Below are positions 1-7,681 of a stretch of 22,076 nt of DNA, piece by piece. Source of the stretch: Ruminococcus flavefaciens (GTDB lineage: Bacteria > Bacillota > Clostridia > Oscillospirales > Ruminococcaceae). The stretch covers positions 1 through 22,076 of the forward strand of contig DFJW01000086.1 in the NCBI GenBank assembly GCA_002373775.1. The letters are read 5' to 3'. The notes under the pieces are model-generated. The model was not told the origin of the DNA and made no database searches. It worked only from the letters and a program-made list of their open reading frames with translations. A program made the position numbers and the translations under genes. Each line of letters begins with the position of its first letter. Positions within the stretch are counted from its first letter, which is position 1.

Positions 1-572
1 CTATGGGCGACGGAAACCACTCTCTGGCTACTGCCAAGGAATTCTACGAGCAGCTGAAAAAGTCCCAGCCCGGCGCTGATCTTTCTGCTCATCCTGCACG
101 CTATGCTCTCGCAGAGATAGTGAACCTCCACAGCGACGCTCTTAAATTCGAAGCTATCCACCGTCTCGTTTACGATGTGGACTGTGCAAAGCTTATCGGC
201 GAACTTACAGATGCACTTGCACTGTCTGAGACTGACGAGTCCGACCAGTACATCATCCTCTGCCAGAACGGCAGCGAAAAGAAGTTCTACATCCACAACA
301 AGACCTCAAATCTGTCCGTCGGTTCTCTCCAGAACTTCCTCGACGGCTACATCAGGGCAAACGGCGGAAAGATAGACTATATCCACGGCAGCGATACTGT
401 AAAGTCACTTGCACAGAAGCACAGCGGACTCGGATTCATTCTTCCCGATATGGATAAATCCCAGCTCTTCCCCACTGTTATCAAGGACGGTGCTCTCCCG
501 AGAAAGACCTTCTCCATGGGACACGCCGAAGATAAGAGATTCTACATGGAAGCACGCCGCATAACTCTCTGA
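1..572 (+). CDS. DUF1015 family protein, C-terminal part (cut by window edge)
   Basis: The open frame runs in from the left edge, so only the C-terminal part of about 190 residues is visible. The first in-frame Met (base 3) lies inside the family motif MGDGNHSLATAK and is unlikely to be the true start. Two stretches match my memory of the DUF1015 family: that motif, and PRKTFSMGHAEDKRF near the C terminus, followed by a short tail ending in TGA at 570-572. No enzymatic role is established that I can name with confidence; members often occur near serine-biosynthesis genes, but that context is outside the window. A strong hairpin terminator follows 15 nt after the stop, so this is the last gene of its transcript, convergent with the minus-strand block. 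Family assignment is fairly sure; function is unknown. Confidence 0.8.
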   Translation, partial: MGDGNHSLATAKEFYEQLKKSQPGADLSAHPARYALAEIVNLHSDALKFEAIHRLVYDVDCAKLIGELTDALALSETDESDQYIILCQNGSEKKFYIHNKTSNLSVGSLQNFLDGYIRANGGKIDYIHGSDTVKSLAQKHSGLGFILPDMDKSQLFPTVIKDGALPRKTFSMGHAEDKRFYMEARRITL

Positions 573-587
573 TCTGAATATGAAAAT

Positions 588-620
588 TCCCGGAAGCGCA
601 AAACTTCCGGGATTTTTTTT
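588..620 (+). terminator. Rho-independent terminator, probably bidirectional
   Basis: A perfect 9-bp stem, TCCCGGAAG (588-596) with CTTCCGGGA (604-612), encloses a 7-nt loop and is followed by eight T residues (613-620). It ends the plus-strand DUF1015 gene. The minus-strand tcdA stop codon (619-621) lies at its edge. Read on the minus strand the same stem is followed by AATTTT, so it probably also stops the long his transcript arriving from the other side. Confidence 0.9.
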
Positions 621-1347
621 ATTTATCCTGAGATATCAGATCCTTTATCACTTCGCCGGCGATAATAAGTCCTGCCACCGACGGGACAAAGGCGTTCGAG
701 CCGGGAACTGAGCGTCTGTGCGGAGTGCCGCTTCCGGTGGATGTTCCAGCCTGAGCAGGAACTCTCGGGACTTCCTTTGAATACACCACTTTCAGCTTTT
801 TTATGCCGCGCTTTTTCAGTTCGTGTCTCATGACCTTGGCAAGCGGACAGACCGAAGTGCGGTAGATATCCTCCACTTCAAACGCCGCAGGATCCAGCTT
901 GTTTCCTGCTCCCATAGAGCTTATCACGGGAACGCCTGCTGCATTTGCCTGCATGATTATCTCGATCTTTCCTGTGACAGTATCTATGGCGTCTATCACA
1001 TAGTCATATTCTGAAAAATCAAACTGACCGGCTGTATCCGGCATGAAAAAAGTCCTGTGCACATTCACTTTGCAGTCCGGGGAGATATCCTGTATCCGGG
1101 CTTTTGCGGCATCCACCTTGTACATGCCGACAGTGCTTTGCAGTGCGATTATCTGGCGGTTCAGATTGGACAGGCACACTGTATCATTGTCGATAAGATC
1201 AAGCGTCCCCACTCCGGAACGTGCAAGAGCCTCAACTGCAAATCCGCCGACTCCGCCAACACCGAAAACTGCAACTCTTGATGCGGCAAGCTTTTCCATT
1301 GCCTCACTGCCCAGCAGCATTTCCGTGCGCGAGAATATTTCGCTCAT
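619..1347 (-). CDS. tcdA: tRNA threonylcarbamoyladenosine dehydratase (ThiF/E1-like)
   Basis: TcdA (CsdL/YgdL) uses ATP to cyclise t6A to ct6A at position 37 of ANN-decoding tRNAs. The 242-aa product has the E1-like Rossmann ATP site GVGGVGG at residues 29-35, the adenylation motif DNDTVCLSNLNRQ around 53-65 and the TcdA-typical SMGAGNKLDP at 144-153. It lacks the C-terminal rhodanese domain of MoeB-like proteins, and the length matches TcdA. It begins 53 nt after the hisE stop, the longest gap in this operon, and ends at the shared terminator, so it is the tail gene of the his transcript. A GGGGGA ribosome site precedes the ATG. A generic ThiF/HesA adenylyltransferase is the alternative, but the glycine-rich and SMGAGN motifs favour TcdA. 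Confidence 0.88.
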   Translation of the reverse strand: MSEIFSRTEMLLGSEAMEKLAASRVAVFGVGGVGGFAVEALARSGVGTLDLIDNDTVCLSNLNRQIIALQSTVGMYKVDAAKARIQDISPDCKVNVHRTFFMPDTAGQFDFSEYDYVIDAIDTVTGKIEIIMQANAAGVPVISSMGAGNKLDPAAFEVEDIYRTSVCPLAKVMRHELKKRGIKKLKVVYSKEVPRVPAQAGTSTGSGTPHRRSVPGSNAFVPSVAGLIIAGEVIKDLISQDK

Positions 1348-1400
1348 GGATACATCCCCCTTTCATCACCGGCTGTTTTTCCGCTGAACACCTGCGCCTG

Positions 1401-1742
1401 TCAGGAGTTCTTGTCCACCTCGTGGAACTTCTTGAGGTTGCCTATCTTCTCGTTGCGCTCGTCAAGCACCTTCTCCACGTCAGTCCACTCCAGTCCCTGA
1501 TTTACGCAGAGCACCATAACGTGATAGAGCAGGTCGTTTATCTCGTTCATGAGTTCATCGTTATCGCCGTTCTTGGCAGCGATTACTGTTTCTGTAGCCT
1601 CTTCACCTATCTTCTTGCAGATCTTGTCCACGCCTTTTTCGTAGAGGTAGCAGGTGTAGGACTTCTCGGGTGCATTTCCGCTGTCGAACTGCTTTTTTCT
1701 TTCCTTTAATACTTCAAATATCTCGTGGTATACGTTCATCAT
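1401..1742 (-). CDS. hisE: Phosphoribosyl-ATP pyrophosphatase
   Basis: HisE hydrolyses PR-ATP to PR-AMP plus pyrophosphate, the second histidine step, in the cytosol. The 113-aa protein is a stand-alone all-alpha MazG-like enzyme. Its metal-binding helix has KKIGEEATE (residues 43-51, acidic E47, E48, E51) and a second acidic patch NDLLYH at 69-74. In many bacteria it is fused to HisI; here the two genes are separate, but the hisI stop and hisE start overlap as ATGA, implying coupled translation. A second ATG directly follows (start 1739); the AGGAG site suits either, with spacings of 5 and 8 nt. Confidence 0.95.
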   Translation of the reverse strand: MMNVYHEIFEVLKERKKQFDSGNAPEKSYTCYLYEKGVDKICKKIGEEATETVIAAKNGDNDELMNEINDLLYHVMVLCVNQGLEWTDVEKVLDERNEKIGNLKKFHEVDKNS

Positions 1743-2089
1743 TCATTCTCCTCGTTATTATATATTTCATTGAAGAAACAGCTGTAGCTTCCGGTATGAC
1801 AGGCAACGCCGGTCTGCTCAACATTGACCAGCAGGGTGTCGTTGTCGCAGTCGCCGTATATGGAGACTACCTTCTGCAAATGACCGGAAGTAGCGCCCTT
1901 GTTCCAGTATTCCTGCCTTGAACGGCTCCAGAACCATGTATAGCCGGTCTCCAAGGTCTTTTTCAGGCTCTCCTTGTTCATATAAGCGAGCATGAGGACA
2001 GTTTTTGTGTTGACCTCATAGCATATCGCAGGGATGAGTTCTCCCTTTACGAAGAACTTATCGAGATCATTGATATCTATCTTTACCAT
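1739..2089 (-). CDS. hisI: Phosphoribosyl-AMP cyclohydrolase
   Basis: HisI opens the adenine ring of PR-AMP to give ProFAR, the third histidine step. The 116-aa protein carries the whole family signature: [10 protein letters not shown] at 33-42, WSRSRQEYW at 54-62, the Mg-binding DCDNDTLL from D80 (D80, D82, D84) and zinc cysteines C81, C97 and C104, with the 16- and 7-residue spacing known for this enzyme. It is monofunctional. The start is fixed by AAGGAG, 5 nt upstream, which overlaps the stop of the deaminase-like gene. Confidence 0.96.
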   Translation of the reverse strand: MVKIDINDLDKFFVKGELIPAICYEVNTKTVLMLAYMNKESLKKTLETGYTWFWSRSRQEYWNKGATSGHLQKVVSIYGDCDNDTLLVNVEQTGVACHTGSYSCFFNEIYNNEENE

Positions 2090-2098
2090 AATTACTCC

Positions 2099-2494
2099 TT
2101 ATCCGATCCACCAGTACGGAGTCAGTTCTCCGAGTGTAGCTGTCTCGCCGGTGACATAATTCAGCATTATTTCAATATCTTTGTATGTATCCGGCATGAG
2201 CTGGACCATAAGTTCACGGCAGGCTCCGCAGGGACCGCACTTTTTTTCATTTGGCGCTATACAGAGCACTCTGTCTATTTCCTGCTCGCCGTTTGTCACC
2301 ATATTGAATATCGCATTTCGCTCGGCACAGATACCAAGCGTTGAGCAGGTGTCGATACAGACGCCTGTGTATATCTTCCCTGACTTGCTGAGTACAGCTG
2401 CTGCAACTTCACCGGCTGTGACGTAATCTGAGATACGTCTCGGTGAAAGGACTGCCTTCGCCGCCTCATACATTTCTTTCCATATCTTGTCCAT
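2099..2494 (-). CDS. Cytidine deaminase-like zinc hydrolase, substrate uncertain
   Basis: This 131-aa protein belongs to the cytidine deaminase superfamily. It has the zinc/proton-shuttle motif CAERNAI at 56-62 (C56, E58) and PCGACRE at 88-94 (C89, C92). Its size fits small tetrameric CDAs. However, where classical CDAs have the ribose-binding GxNxE segment, this protein has GVCIDTCSTLG (44-54), so the usual Asn and Glu are absent; the C terminus (ELTPYWW) also differs from the usual LLP-F end. The gene sits between hisF (3 nt gap) and hisI (9 nt gap) with a GAGGT site, so it is co-transcribed with histidine genes. I recall similar variant deaminases in clostridia annotated simply as cytidine deaminase. 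It could salvage pyrimidines or act on another amino-substituted base. Fold sure, substrate unsure. Confidence 0.8.
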   Translation of the reverse strand: MDKIWKEMYEAAKAVLSPRRISDYVTAGEVAAAVLSKSGKIYTGVCIDTCSTLGICAERNAIFNMVTNGEQEIDRVLCIAPNEKKCGPCGACRELMVQLMPDTYKDIEIMLNYVTGETATLGELTPYWWIG

Positions 2495-2497
2495 GAT

Positions 2498-3253
2498 TTA
2501 CCTCACTATAACTCCCTTGCTCCGGCAGTAATCCTTGACCTGACCGACTGTCAGTTCCCTGAAGTGGAAAAGTGATGCCGCAAGAGCCGCAGTAGCGCCG
2601 GTCTTTTCGAAGACCTCGTAGAAGTCGTTTATCTTTCCAGCACCGCCGCTGGCGATGACCGGTATGGAGCAGTTGTCGCAGACAGCCTTCAGCATATCAA
2701 TGTCAAAGCCTTCCTTGGTGCCGTCAGCGTCTATGGAGTTAAGGCAGATCTCACCGGCACCCAGCTTTTCTATCTGGTGTACCCAGTCGATAAGGTCGAT
2801 ACCCATGTCAACTCGTCCGCCGTTTATGTAGACAGTCCACTTCCGGTCGGCTATCTTCTTGGCGTCTATGCCCACGCAGATGCACTGGCTGCCGAAGATG
2901 TCGGCGCCGTCCTTGATAAGCTGGGGATTCTGTACAGCCTGAGAGTTCACCGACACCTTGTCTGCTCCTGCTCTCAGCGTCTCGCGGATGTCGTCCACCG
3001 TCTTTATGCCGCCGCCCACTGTCAGCGGTACGAATACTTTTTTAGCTGTTTCGCGGACAACGTCCAGAAACACTCCGCGTCCCTCGAAAGATGCTGTTAT
3101 ATCATAAAAGACGATCTCGTCGGCTCTCTGCCTGTTGTACTCTTCCGCACATTCCACAGGATCTCCGACGTCCTTTACTCCTTCAAAATTAACTCCCTTG
3201 ACCACTTTGCCGTTCCTTACGTCAAGGCAAGGGATTATTCTCTTTGCAAGCAT
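2498..3253 (-). CDS. hisF: Imidazole glycerol phosphate synthase, cyclase subunit
   Basis: HisF is the (beta/alpha)8-barrel subunit that uses ammonia channelled from HisH to turn PRFAR into imidazole glycerol phosphate and AICAR. At 251 aa it has the family length. Catalytic D11 lies in IIPCLDV and D130 in VGID. Phosphate-binding loops are visible as LTVGGGI (77-83) and ASGGAG near 200. The start overlaps the preceding GNAT stop as TAATG, so its translation depends on upstream ribosomes. Its partner hisH lies further upstream in the same operon, separated by four genes. Confidence 0.97.
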   Translation of the reverse strand: MLAKRIIPCLDVRNGKVVKGVNFEGVKDVGDPVECAEEYNRQRADEIVFYDITASFEGRGVFLDVVRETAKKVFVPLTVGGGIKTVDDIRETLRAGADKVSVNSQAVQNPQLIKDGADIFGSQCICVGIDAKKIADRKWTVYINGGRVDMGIDLIDWVHQIEKLGAGEICLNSIDADGTKEGFDIDMLKAVCDNCSIPVIASGGAGKINDFYEVFEKTGATAALAASLFHFRELTVGQVKDYCRSKGVIVR

Positions 3254-3759
3254 TATTTACCTCCGTTCCTCATGACCATATAGCACCTTTTCCATGTTTC
3301 GCCATTATAGCTGAAAGGTGCTGAATCAGATTCTGTCTCGGTGAAGCCGACGCTCTCATAGCACTTTTTTGCACCGATATTCGGCGAGAAAACTATCAGA
3401 TCCACCATATCGGCTTTGGTGATCTCAAATGCGTATTTTGCAGCAAGTCTCAGCATTTCTTTTCCGATGCCTCTGCCGCGCATTTCCGGATCGACCATTA
3501 CAAATTTGAACTTCCCCGCATTAGTCTCACAATTTACTGAATAACAAAAGAATCCCACCGGTCTGCCTTCATCCGTTGTGGCAACATAGGGGCTGTCTCC
3601 GCAGCGCTGCGCTATATCGTTCATGACCTTTTCAAAGTCATCCCTGTTTAAAGGAAACTGCATTATATTTGCGCACCACATTGCGTGTTCACGCGGCTGA
3701 GTTATCCATGTCTTTATTATGTCAAAATCACGCTCCGGGATATAAGGTCTTATTCTCAT
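3253..3759 (-). CDS. GNAT family N-acetyltransferase
   Basis: The 168-aa protein has a single GNAT domain. Motif [16 protein letters not shown] (89-103), holds the acetyl-CoA pyrophosphate loop RGRGIG, and the motif-B-like [14 protein letters not shown] (126-139) has the Tyr commonly used as general acid. The N terminus ([15 protein letters not shown]) resembles RimI/RimJ-type acetyltransferases, but no substrate can be read from sequence. It lies between the 65-aa membrane protein (30 nt gap) and hisF (1-nt overlap, TAATG), so it is inside the his transcript. A link to histidine synthesis is not known to me. The ribosome site is weak (AAGGA well upstream), perhaps lowering expression. Confidence 0.85.
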   Translation of the reverse strand: MRIRPYIPERDFDIIKTWITQPREHAMWCANIMQFPLNRDDFEKVMNDIAQRCGDSPYVATTDEGRPVGFFCYSVNCETNAGKFKFVMVDPEMRGRGIGKEMLRLAAKYAFEITKADMVDLIVFSPNIGAKKCYESVGFTETESDSAPFSYNGETWKRCYMVMRNGGK

Positions 3760-3789
3760 AACGTTTTCACATCCTTGGAATACATTGAC

Positions 3790-3987
3790 TCAGAACAATG
3801 TGTATTTCAGCGAAAGCAGAGCAACTGCCGCCATAAGTCCGATGATACCATAACCGCATTTTCTGACCTTGGCAGCAAGCTCTTCGTCTCCGCGCTTGTC
3901 CTCTCTGAGACACTGGTCCGGAAATACTATCATAAGCAGACCTATAAGGACCATTATGCCCATTGCTGCAAGCATTACACTATCCAT
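3790..3987 (-). CDS. Small two-helix membrane protein, function unknown
   Basis: This is a 65-aa hydrophobic protein that I do not recognise. Two likely transmembrane helices, residues 4-22 and 46-63, flank a charged linker (about 24-44) rich in Lys, Arg, Asp and Glu and containing C26 and C44. It starts 3 nt after the hisA stop; a clear GAGGT ribosome site overlaps that stop. The good ribosome site and the open frame with no competing gene argue that it is real. It could be a small transport or stress-type membrane protein, but nothing visible decides this. Confidence 0.72.
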   Translation of the reverse strand: MDSVMLAAMGIMVLIGLLMIVFPDQCLREDKRGDEELAAKVRKCGYGIIGLMAAVALLSLKYTLF

Positions 3988-3990
3988 AGC

Positions 3991-4716
3991 TTACCTCACT
4001 GCGTACTCTATTGCCTCTCTCAGGTCAAGAGTTCCCTTGTAGATAGACTTTCCGCAGATAGTGCCGTATAGTCCCATTTCCTTGCAGGCGATGATGTCAT
4101 CCATCGTGTGGACACCGCCGCTTGCTACGATATTTGCCCTGCCCTCTGTTGCATCAGCCAGCTTTTTGAGCTGCTCGCGGTTTACTCCGGACAGAGTGCC
4201 GTCCTTGGAGATGTCGGTGAAAATGAAGTACTTCACGCCTGCGTCTATCATCTTGTTTGCAAGGTCGATGTAGTGGACGTCAGAGCTTTCCAGCCAGCCC
4301 TCAGTTGCTACCATTTCGTTCATGGCATCAACTCCCACTACTATCTTCTCGCTGCCGAATCTCTCGACTGCGTCACATACGAGTTTCGGGTTTTTCAGTG
4401 CGACTGAACCGAGGATAACTCTTGTTATGCCCATGTCCAGATACTCCTGAATCGTCTGTAGACTGCGGATACCGCCGCCCAGTTCGACTTTCAGGTTGGT
4501 CTTTTCTGCAACGTCGGTGTATATCTTTGTGTTCACCGGTCTGCCCTCTTTTGCGCCGTCAAGGTCTACCATGTGTATCCACTCTGCACCTGCCGCCTCA
4601 AAGCTTTTTGCAGTTTCAAGGTAGTCGGATGCCACCTTCTCGACTGTGGAAAAATCGCCCTTGAAAAGGCGGACGCAGTTGCCGTCCTTAATATCTATTG
4701 CGGGGAAAATTATCAT
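3991..4716 (-). CDS. hisA: ProFAR isomerase (HisA)
   Basis: HisA performs the Amadori isomerisation of ProFAR to PRFAR. The 241-aa barrel has D8 in FPAIDI, the paired phosphate loops LGGGIR (79-84) and ASGGVH, D130 in VGVD, and the catalytic-side FTDISKDGTL (166-175). Two ATGs stand in frame. The upstream one (4722) would lie only 1 nt from AAGGAG, whereas the one at 4716 has 7-nt spacing, so I chose the latter. The ribosome site overlaps the stop of the phosphatase gene upstream. Confidence 0.96.
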   Translation of the reverse strand: MIIFPAIDIKDGNCVRLFKGDFSTVEKVASDYLETAKSFEAAGAEWIHMVDLDGAKEGRPVNTKIYTDVAEKTNLKVELGGGIRSLQTIQEYLDMGITRVILGSVALKNPKLVCDAVERFGSEKIVVGVDAMNEMVATEGWLESSDVHYIDLANKMIDAGVKYFIFTDISKDGTLSGVNREQLKKLADATEGRANIVASGGVHTMDDIIACKEMGLYGTICGKSIYKGTLDLREAIEYAVR

Positions 4717-4727
4717 GGTCATTCTCC

Positions 4728-5414
4728 TTAAAGAAGTTTATTTCTTATCATATCTGCATGTCCCGGCGTCAGCCCGATGTGCTCGAAATAGCGCTCAACA
4801 CTGCCGAAACGTTCAGTGAACATGTCTATAAAGCCGTTCATGCTCTTTTCGTTGGCAAGGACGATATTTCTGTCAACTTCCGGATGCGCCGCAAGAAATG
4901 CTTCAAGCCGCTTTTTATTGTATTCACGGCTTATCACATAATTGCTGACTATGGCGTCCCGCTGTACTCCGCAGGTCATGAGTATTATCGCACTCACTAC
5001 GCCCGTCCGGTCCTTTCCGGCTGTGCAGTTGAACATCACGCCTGTTTCGGATTCGGCTATCACTTTCATCACTTCCGGCATATTATCCGCCAGCGCTATA
5101 TCCATGTAGGAATACGGCACAGCTTCAAGACTTTCCGGCACTCCGCTTCCCTCCGTTATGGGGAAATTATGGTAAACGAATCCCGGAACATCCGCAAGTC
5201 CGCATGGTGTTCTCCCGGTTTCGGATACTGTACGCATATCAACTATGGTCGTGATGCGGTTTGCAAGGAGCTTTTCAATGTCCTCCTGACCGGGATTTCC
5301 GGCAGCATCACTGCGCCAGAACATGTTATTTTTCGTTATCCTTCCGTCAGTCGTCTTCATGCCGCCCAGTTCACGGGTGTTGTACGAACAGGAAAGCAGG
5401 CTCTTGTACGTCAT
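4728..5414 (-). CDS. Tyrosine-phosphatase-like (IphP-type) phosphatase within the his operon
   Basis: The 228-aa protein matches the atypical protein-tyrosine phosphatase family (IphP / Y_phosphatase3 type). It has the N-terminal NTRELGG (12-18), FWRSDA (32-37), the conserved DMRTVSE region (59-65) and the P-loop CTAGKDRTG with nucleophile C130 and phosphate-binding R136. The residue before the cysteine is Asn, not the more common His. There is no signal peptide, so it is probably cytosolic. Family members act on phosphotyrosine or phosphoinositides. Here the start overlaps the hisH stop as ATGA and the gene ends 11 nt before hisA, so it is an integral operon member. Since no histidinol-phosphate phosphatase is otherwise visible, it may fill that step; this is inference. 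An ordinary signalling phosphatase remains possible. Confidence 0.87.
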   Translation of the reverse strand: MTYKSLLSCSYNTRELGGMKTTDGRITKNNMFWRSDAAGNPGQEDIEKLLANRITTIVDMRTVSETGRTPCGLADVPGFVYHNFPITEGSGVPESLEAVPYSYMDIALADNMPEVMKVIAESETGVMFNCTAGKDRTGVVSAIILMTCGVQRDAIVSNYVISREYNKKRLEAFLAAHPEVDRNIVLANEKSMNGFIDMFTERFGSVERYFEHIGLTPGHADMIRNKLL

Positions 5415-6013
5415 ATAAGGTCTCCGAAGTTTTTCAGTATCCTCAGTCCGGTGTCTCCGGATTTCTCGGGGTGGAACTGTGCTCCGTATACATATTTTCC
5501 GTCATAAACGAGAGCAGGAACTCTTCCGCCGTATTCCACATATGCGGCAATGTCCCTGTCCTCGCAGTGCGCCTTGTATGAGTGTACGAAGTAGACGTAC
5601 TCATCGTCCCCTACTCCGCTGAGCAGCGGGCAGTCGTTCAGCTTTTCCAGCTTGTTCCAGCCCATGTGCGGGATTATGAGCTCCGGCTCTTCCATTTTTC
5701 TGACAGAGCCGCCGATAAGTCCCAGACCGCCGCACTCCTCGAATTCGTAGCCCTTCTCGAAAATGAGCTGCATTCCGAGACAGATGCCGAGAAACGGCTT
5801 TTTTGCAGCCTCTTCCTTTATGGTGTCCACAAGTCCTGTCGCTTCAAGCTTCCGCATTGCTGCCGGAAATGCTCCAACGCCGGGAAGTATCACTGCGTCC
5901 GCATCCCTGACGCTTTTCTCGTCGGAGACCAGTCTGCTCTCAAGTCCGAGATAGTCAAGGGCGTTCTTTACGCTGAATATATTTCCTGCGCCGTAGTCGA
6001 TTATTGCGATCAT
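5411..6013 (-). CDS. hisH: Imidazole glycerol phosphate synthase, glutamine amidotransferase subunit
   Basis: HisH hydrolyses glutamine and passes ammonia to HisF. The 200-aa class I amidotransferase has the MIAIIDYGAGN start, the oxyanion-strand LPGVGAF (43-49), nucleophile C78 in GICLGMQ, HMGWN (116-120) and catalytic H181 and E183 in QFHPEKSG. The frame is open for 63 codons further upstream, but that part overlaps hisB and resembles nothing. AAAGGAG lies just before the ATG at 6013, which overlaps the hisB stop as TGATG. The 3' end overlaps the phosphatase start by 4 nt. Confidence 0.97.
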   Translation of the reverse strand: MIAIIDYGAGNIFSVKNALDYLGLESRLVSDEKSVRDADAVILPGVGAFPAAMRKLEATGLVDTIKEEAAKKPFLGICLGMQLIFEKGYEFEECGGLGLIGGSVRKMEEPELIIPHMGWNKLEKLNDCPLLSGVGDDEYVYFVHSYKAHCEDRDIAAYVEYGGRVPALVYDGKYVYGAQFHPEKSGDTGLRILKNFGDLI

Positions 6014-6612
6014 CAGAGTACTCCTTTCGTGGACAGTGTCGAACCGTCTGAATTGTATGAAACCGCTGTTTTCAGCGCATGTGCCACTGCCTTGTATACT
6101 GCCTCCGCTTTGTGGTGATCGTTGCTGCCGTAGAGCAGGTTTATGTGCAGTGTCATTCCTGAATTGAAAGCAAATGCACGGAAGAACTCTTCGGTCATGC
6201 ACAGATCATACTGTCCGCAGGACTGATTCGTAAACGGGCAGTTGAACACCAGAAACGGTCTGTTGCTCAGGTCAAGGCTCGCCATTGCAAGTGATTCATC
6301 CATGGGGATATAGGCTGTTCCGTAGCGGACGATGCCGGATTTCGTGCCGAGAGCCTTTCCGAGAGCCTGTCCCAGTGCGATACCGGTGTCTTCTATGGTG
6401 TGGTGGCAGTCAACATGCAGGTCGCCCTTTACACGGACCGTCATGCTTATGCCGCTGTGTACGGAAAGTGCAGTCAGCATGTGGTCGAAAAATCCGATGC
6501 CTGTGCTGATGTCAGCTTTGCCATCGCCGTCAAGCACGACTGCGATGCTTATCTTAGTTTCTCTGGTCTCACGTTCCACAGTTCCGGAACGTATCATTCT
6601 ATCAAGGCTCAT
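6013..6612 (-). CDS. hisB: Imidazoleglycerol-phosphate dehydratase (monofunctional)
   Basis: HisB dehydrates imidazole glycerol phosphate to imidazole acetol phosphate in a Mn-bound 24-mer. The 199-aa protein contains GFFDHML (40-46), DCHHTIEDT (68-76), NDHHKAEAVYKA (164-175) and the C-terminal STKGVL, giving the paired His/Glu metal sets H70, H71, E74 and H166, H167, E170. It lacks the N-terminal HAD histidinol-phosphate phosphatase domain found in enterobacterial HisB, so that activity must come from elsewhere. The start overlaps the hisC stop by ATGA; AGAGGT lies about 10 nt upstream. Confidence 0.97.
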   Translation of the reverse strand: MSLDRMIRSGTVERETRETKISIAVVLDGDGKADISTGIGFFDHMLTALSVHSGISMTVRVKGDLHVDCHHTIEDTGIALGQALGKALGTKSGIVRYGTAYIPMDESLAMASLDLSNRPFLVFNCPFTNQSCGQYDLCMTEEFFRAFAFNSGMTLHINLLYGSNDHHKAEAVYKAVAHALKTAVSYNSDGSTLSTKGVL

Positions 6613-7667
6613 TTTTTAAAATACCTCTCTAATGTTTCTGTGACCTCTGCATTTTCATCCGGTGTACCGGCTGTGATACGCAGGAAACCGTTGAATTTGC
6701 GGATAGCTATGGAATTTTCAAGCAGATACTCGTATATCGCCTGATACTCGCCGGTCTTTATGAATACAAAATTCGTACACGGCTCGTACACCTTTTCAAA
6801 GCAGTTGTACTTTTCGTTCAGGGAGACTATGCTGCTGTAGAGCTTTCCGGTCTCCGAAACGATGATATCGCGCTTTTCTGCAAGATATTCCTTCTGCGAA
6901 AGCACTTCGGATACAATGACCTGTGCCACAGAATCGCTGTTGTACGGGGATTTTGCCGCTCTCAGTGCGGTGGTTATGGTCTTGTTCGCAACTGCAAATC
7001 CGAATCTCACTGCCGCAAGTCCTATTGCCTTTGAGCAGGTTTTCAGTATGATGAGATTGTCATAATTCGTAACTTCATCGAGAAGCGACTGATCCCAGAA
7101 ATCCATGTACGCTTCATCCAGTATCACCAGACAGCTGTCAAGCGACTCTATTATCTTCCTCACGTCCTCACGGCAGAGTCCGAGGGATGTGGGGTTGCAG
7201 GGATTCGAGAACACAAGTCCCTTCGCATTGTTCGCGCGGCAGAATTCAATGAGCTTTTCCGGCGAGATAGTCAGGTCTTCCTCTTTCTGATAGGTCTTCA
7301 CTTCCAGCTCATAAAGCTGTGCATAGAAACCATACATGGAAAAATCGTTGGATACAGTCACCAGCGTGTCTCCGGATTCAAAGAAACAGCTTGTGATGAT
7401 GCTTATAAGTTCGTCCGAACCGTTTCCGGCTGTGACGATGTCCGGTGAAAGGCTGTAGAGGTCTGCAAAGGCTCTGACCGGTTCGGATGCGAGGCAGTCA
7501 GGATAGCGGTTGAAGTCCACTTTTCTGATCCTCTCGGTTATCCTTTCCTTCATCTCATCGCTGAGATCAAAGCAGCTCTCGTTGGCGTCAAGTCTGATCC
7601 TGTAGCTGCCCATTATCGGATCGTAGGGTACAAGGTCCGATAGCTTTTTATTAAGTCGGTATCCCAT
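6609..7667 (-). CDS. hisC: Histidinol-phosphate aminotransferase
   Basis: HisC is a PLP-dependent fold-type I aminotransferase that converts imidazole acetol phosphate to histidinol phosphate using glutamate. In the 352-aa protein, SNPCNPTS (154-161) holds N158, DEAY (184-187) contacts PLP, and K213 in TCSKAIGLAAVRFG is the Schiff-base lysine, with R221 after it. It belongs to the short HisC/CobD-like group, in which specificity can blur with aromatic aminotransferases, but the operon position supports HisC. GGAGG precedes the ATG with suitable spacing, 14 nt after the hisD stop. It overlaps hisB by 4 nt. Confidence 0.95.
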   Translation of the reverse strand: MGYRLNKKLSDLVPYDPIMGSYRIRLDANESCFDLSDEMKERITERIRKVDFNRYPDCLASEPVRAFADLYSLSPDIVTAGNGSDELISIITSCFFESGDTLVTVSNDFSMYGFYAQLYELEVKTYQKEEDLTISPEKLIEFCRANNAKGLVFSNPCNPTSLGLCREDVRKIIESLDSCLVILDEAYMDFWDQSLLDEVTNYDNLIILKTCSKAIGLAAVRFGFAVANKTITTALRAAKSPYNSDSVAQVIVSEVLSQKEYLAEKRDIIVSETGKLYSSIVSLNEKYNCFEKVYEPCTNFVFIKTGEYQAIYEYLLENSIAIRKFNGFLRITAGTPDENAEVTETLERYFKK

Positions 7668-7681
7668 TTCAAACCTCCGGT

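Noticed and set aside
6014..6202. 63-codon N-terminal extension of hisH
   Set aside because: It lies wholly inside hisB in another frame, has no HisH-like sequence, and an AAAGGAG site marks the ATG at 6013.
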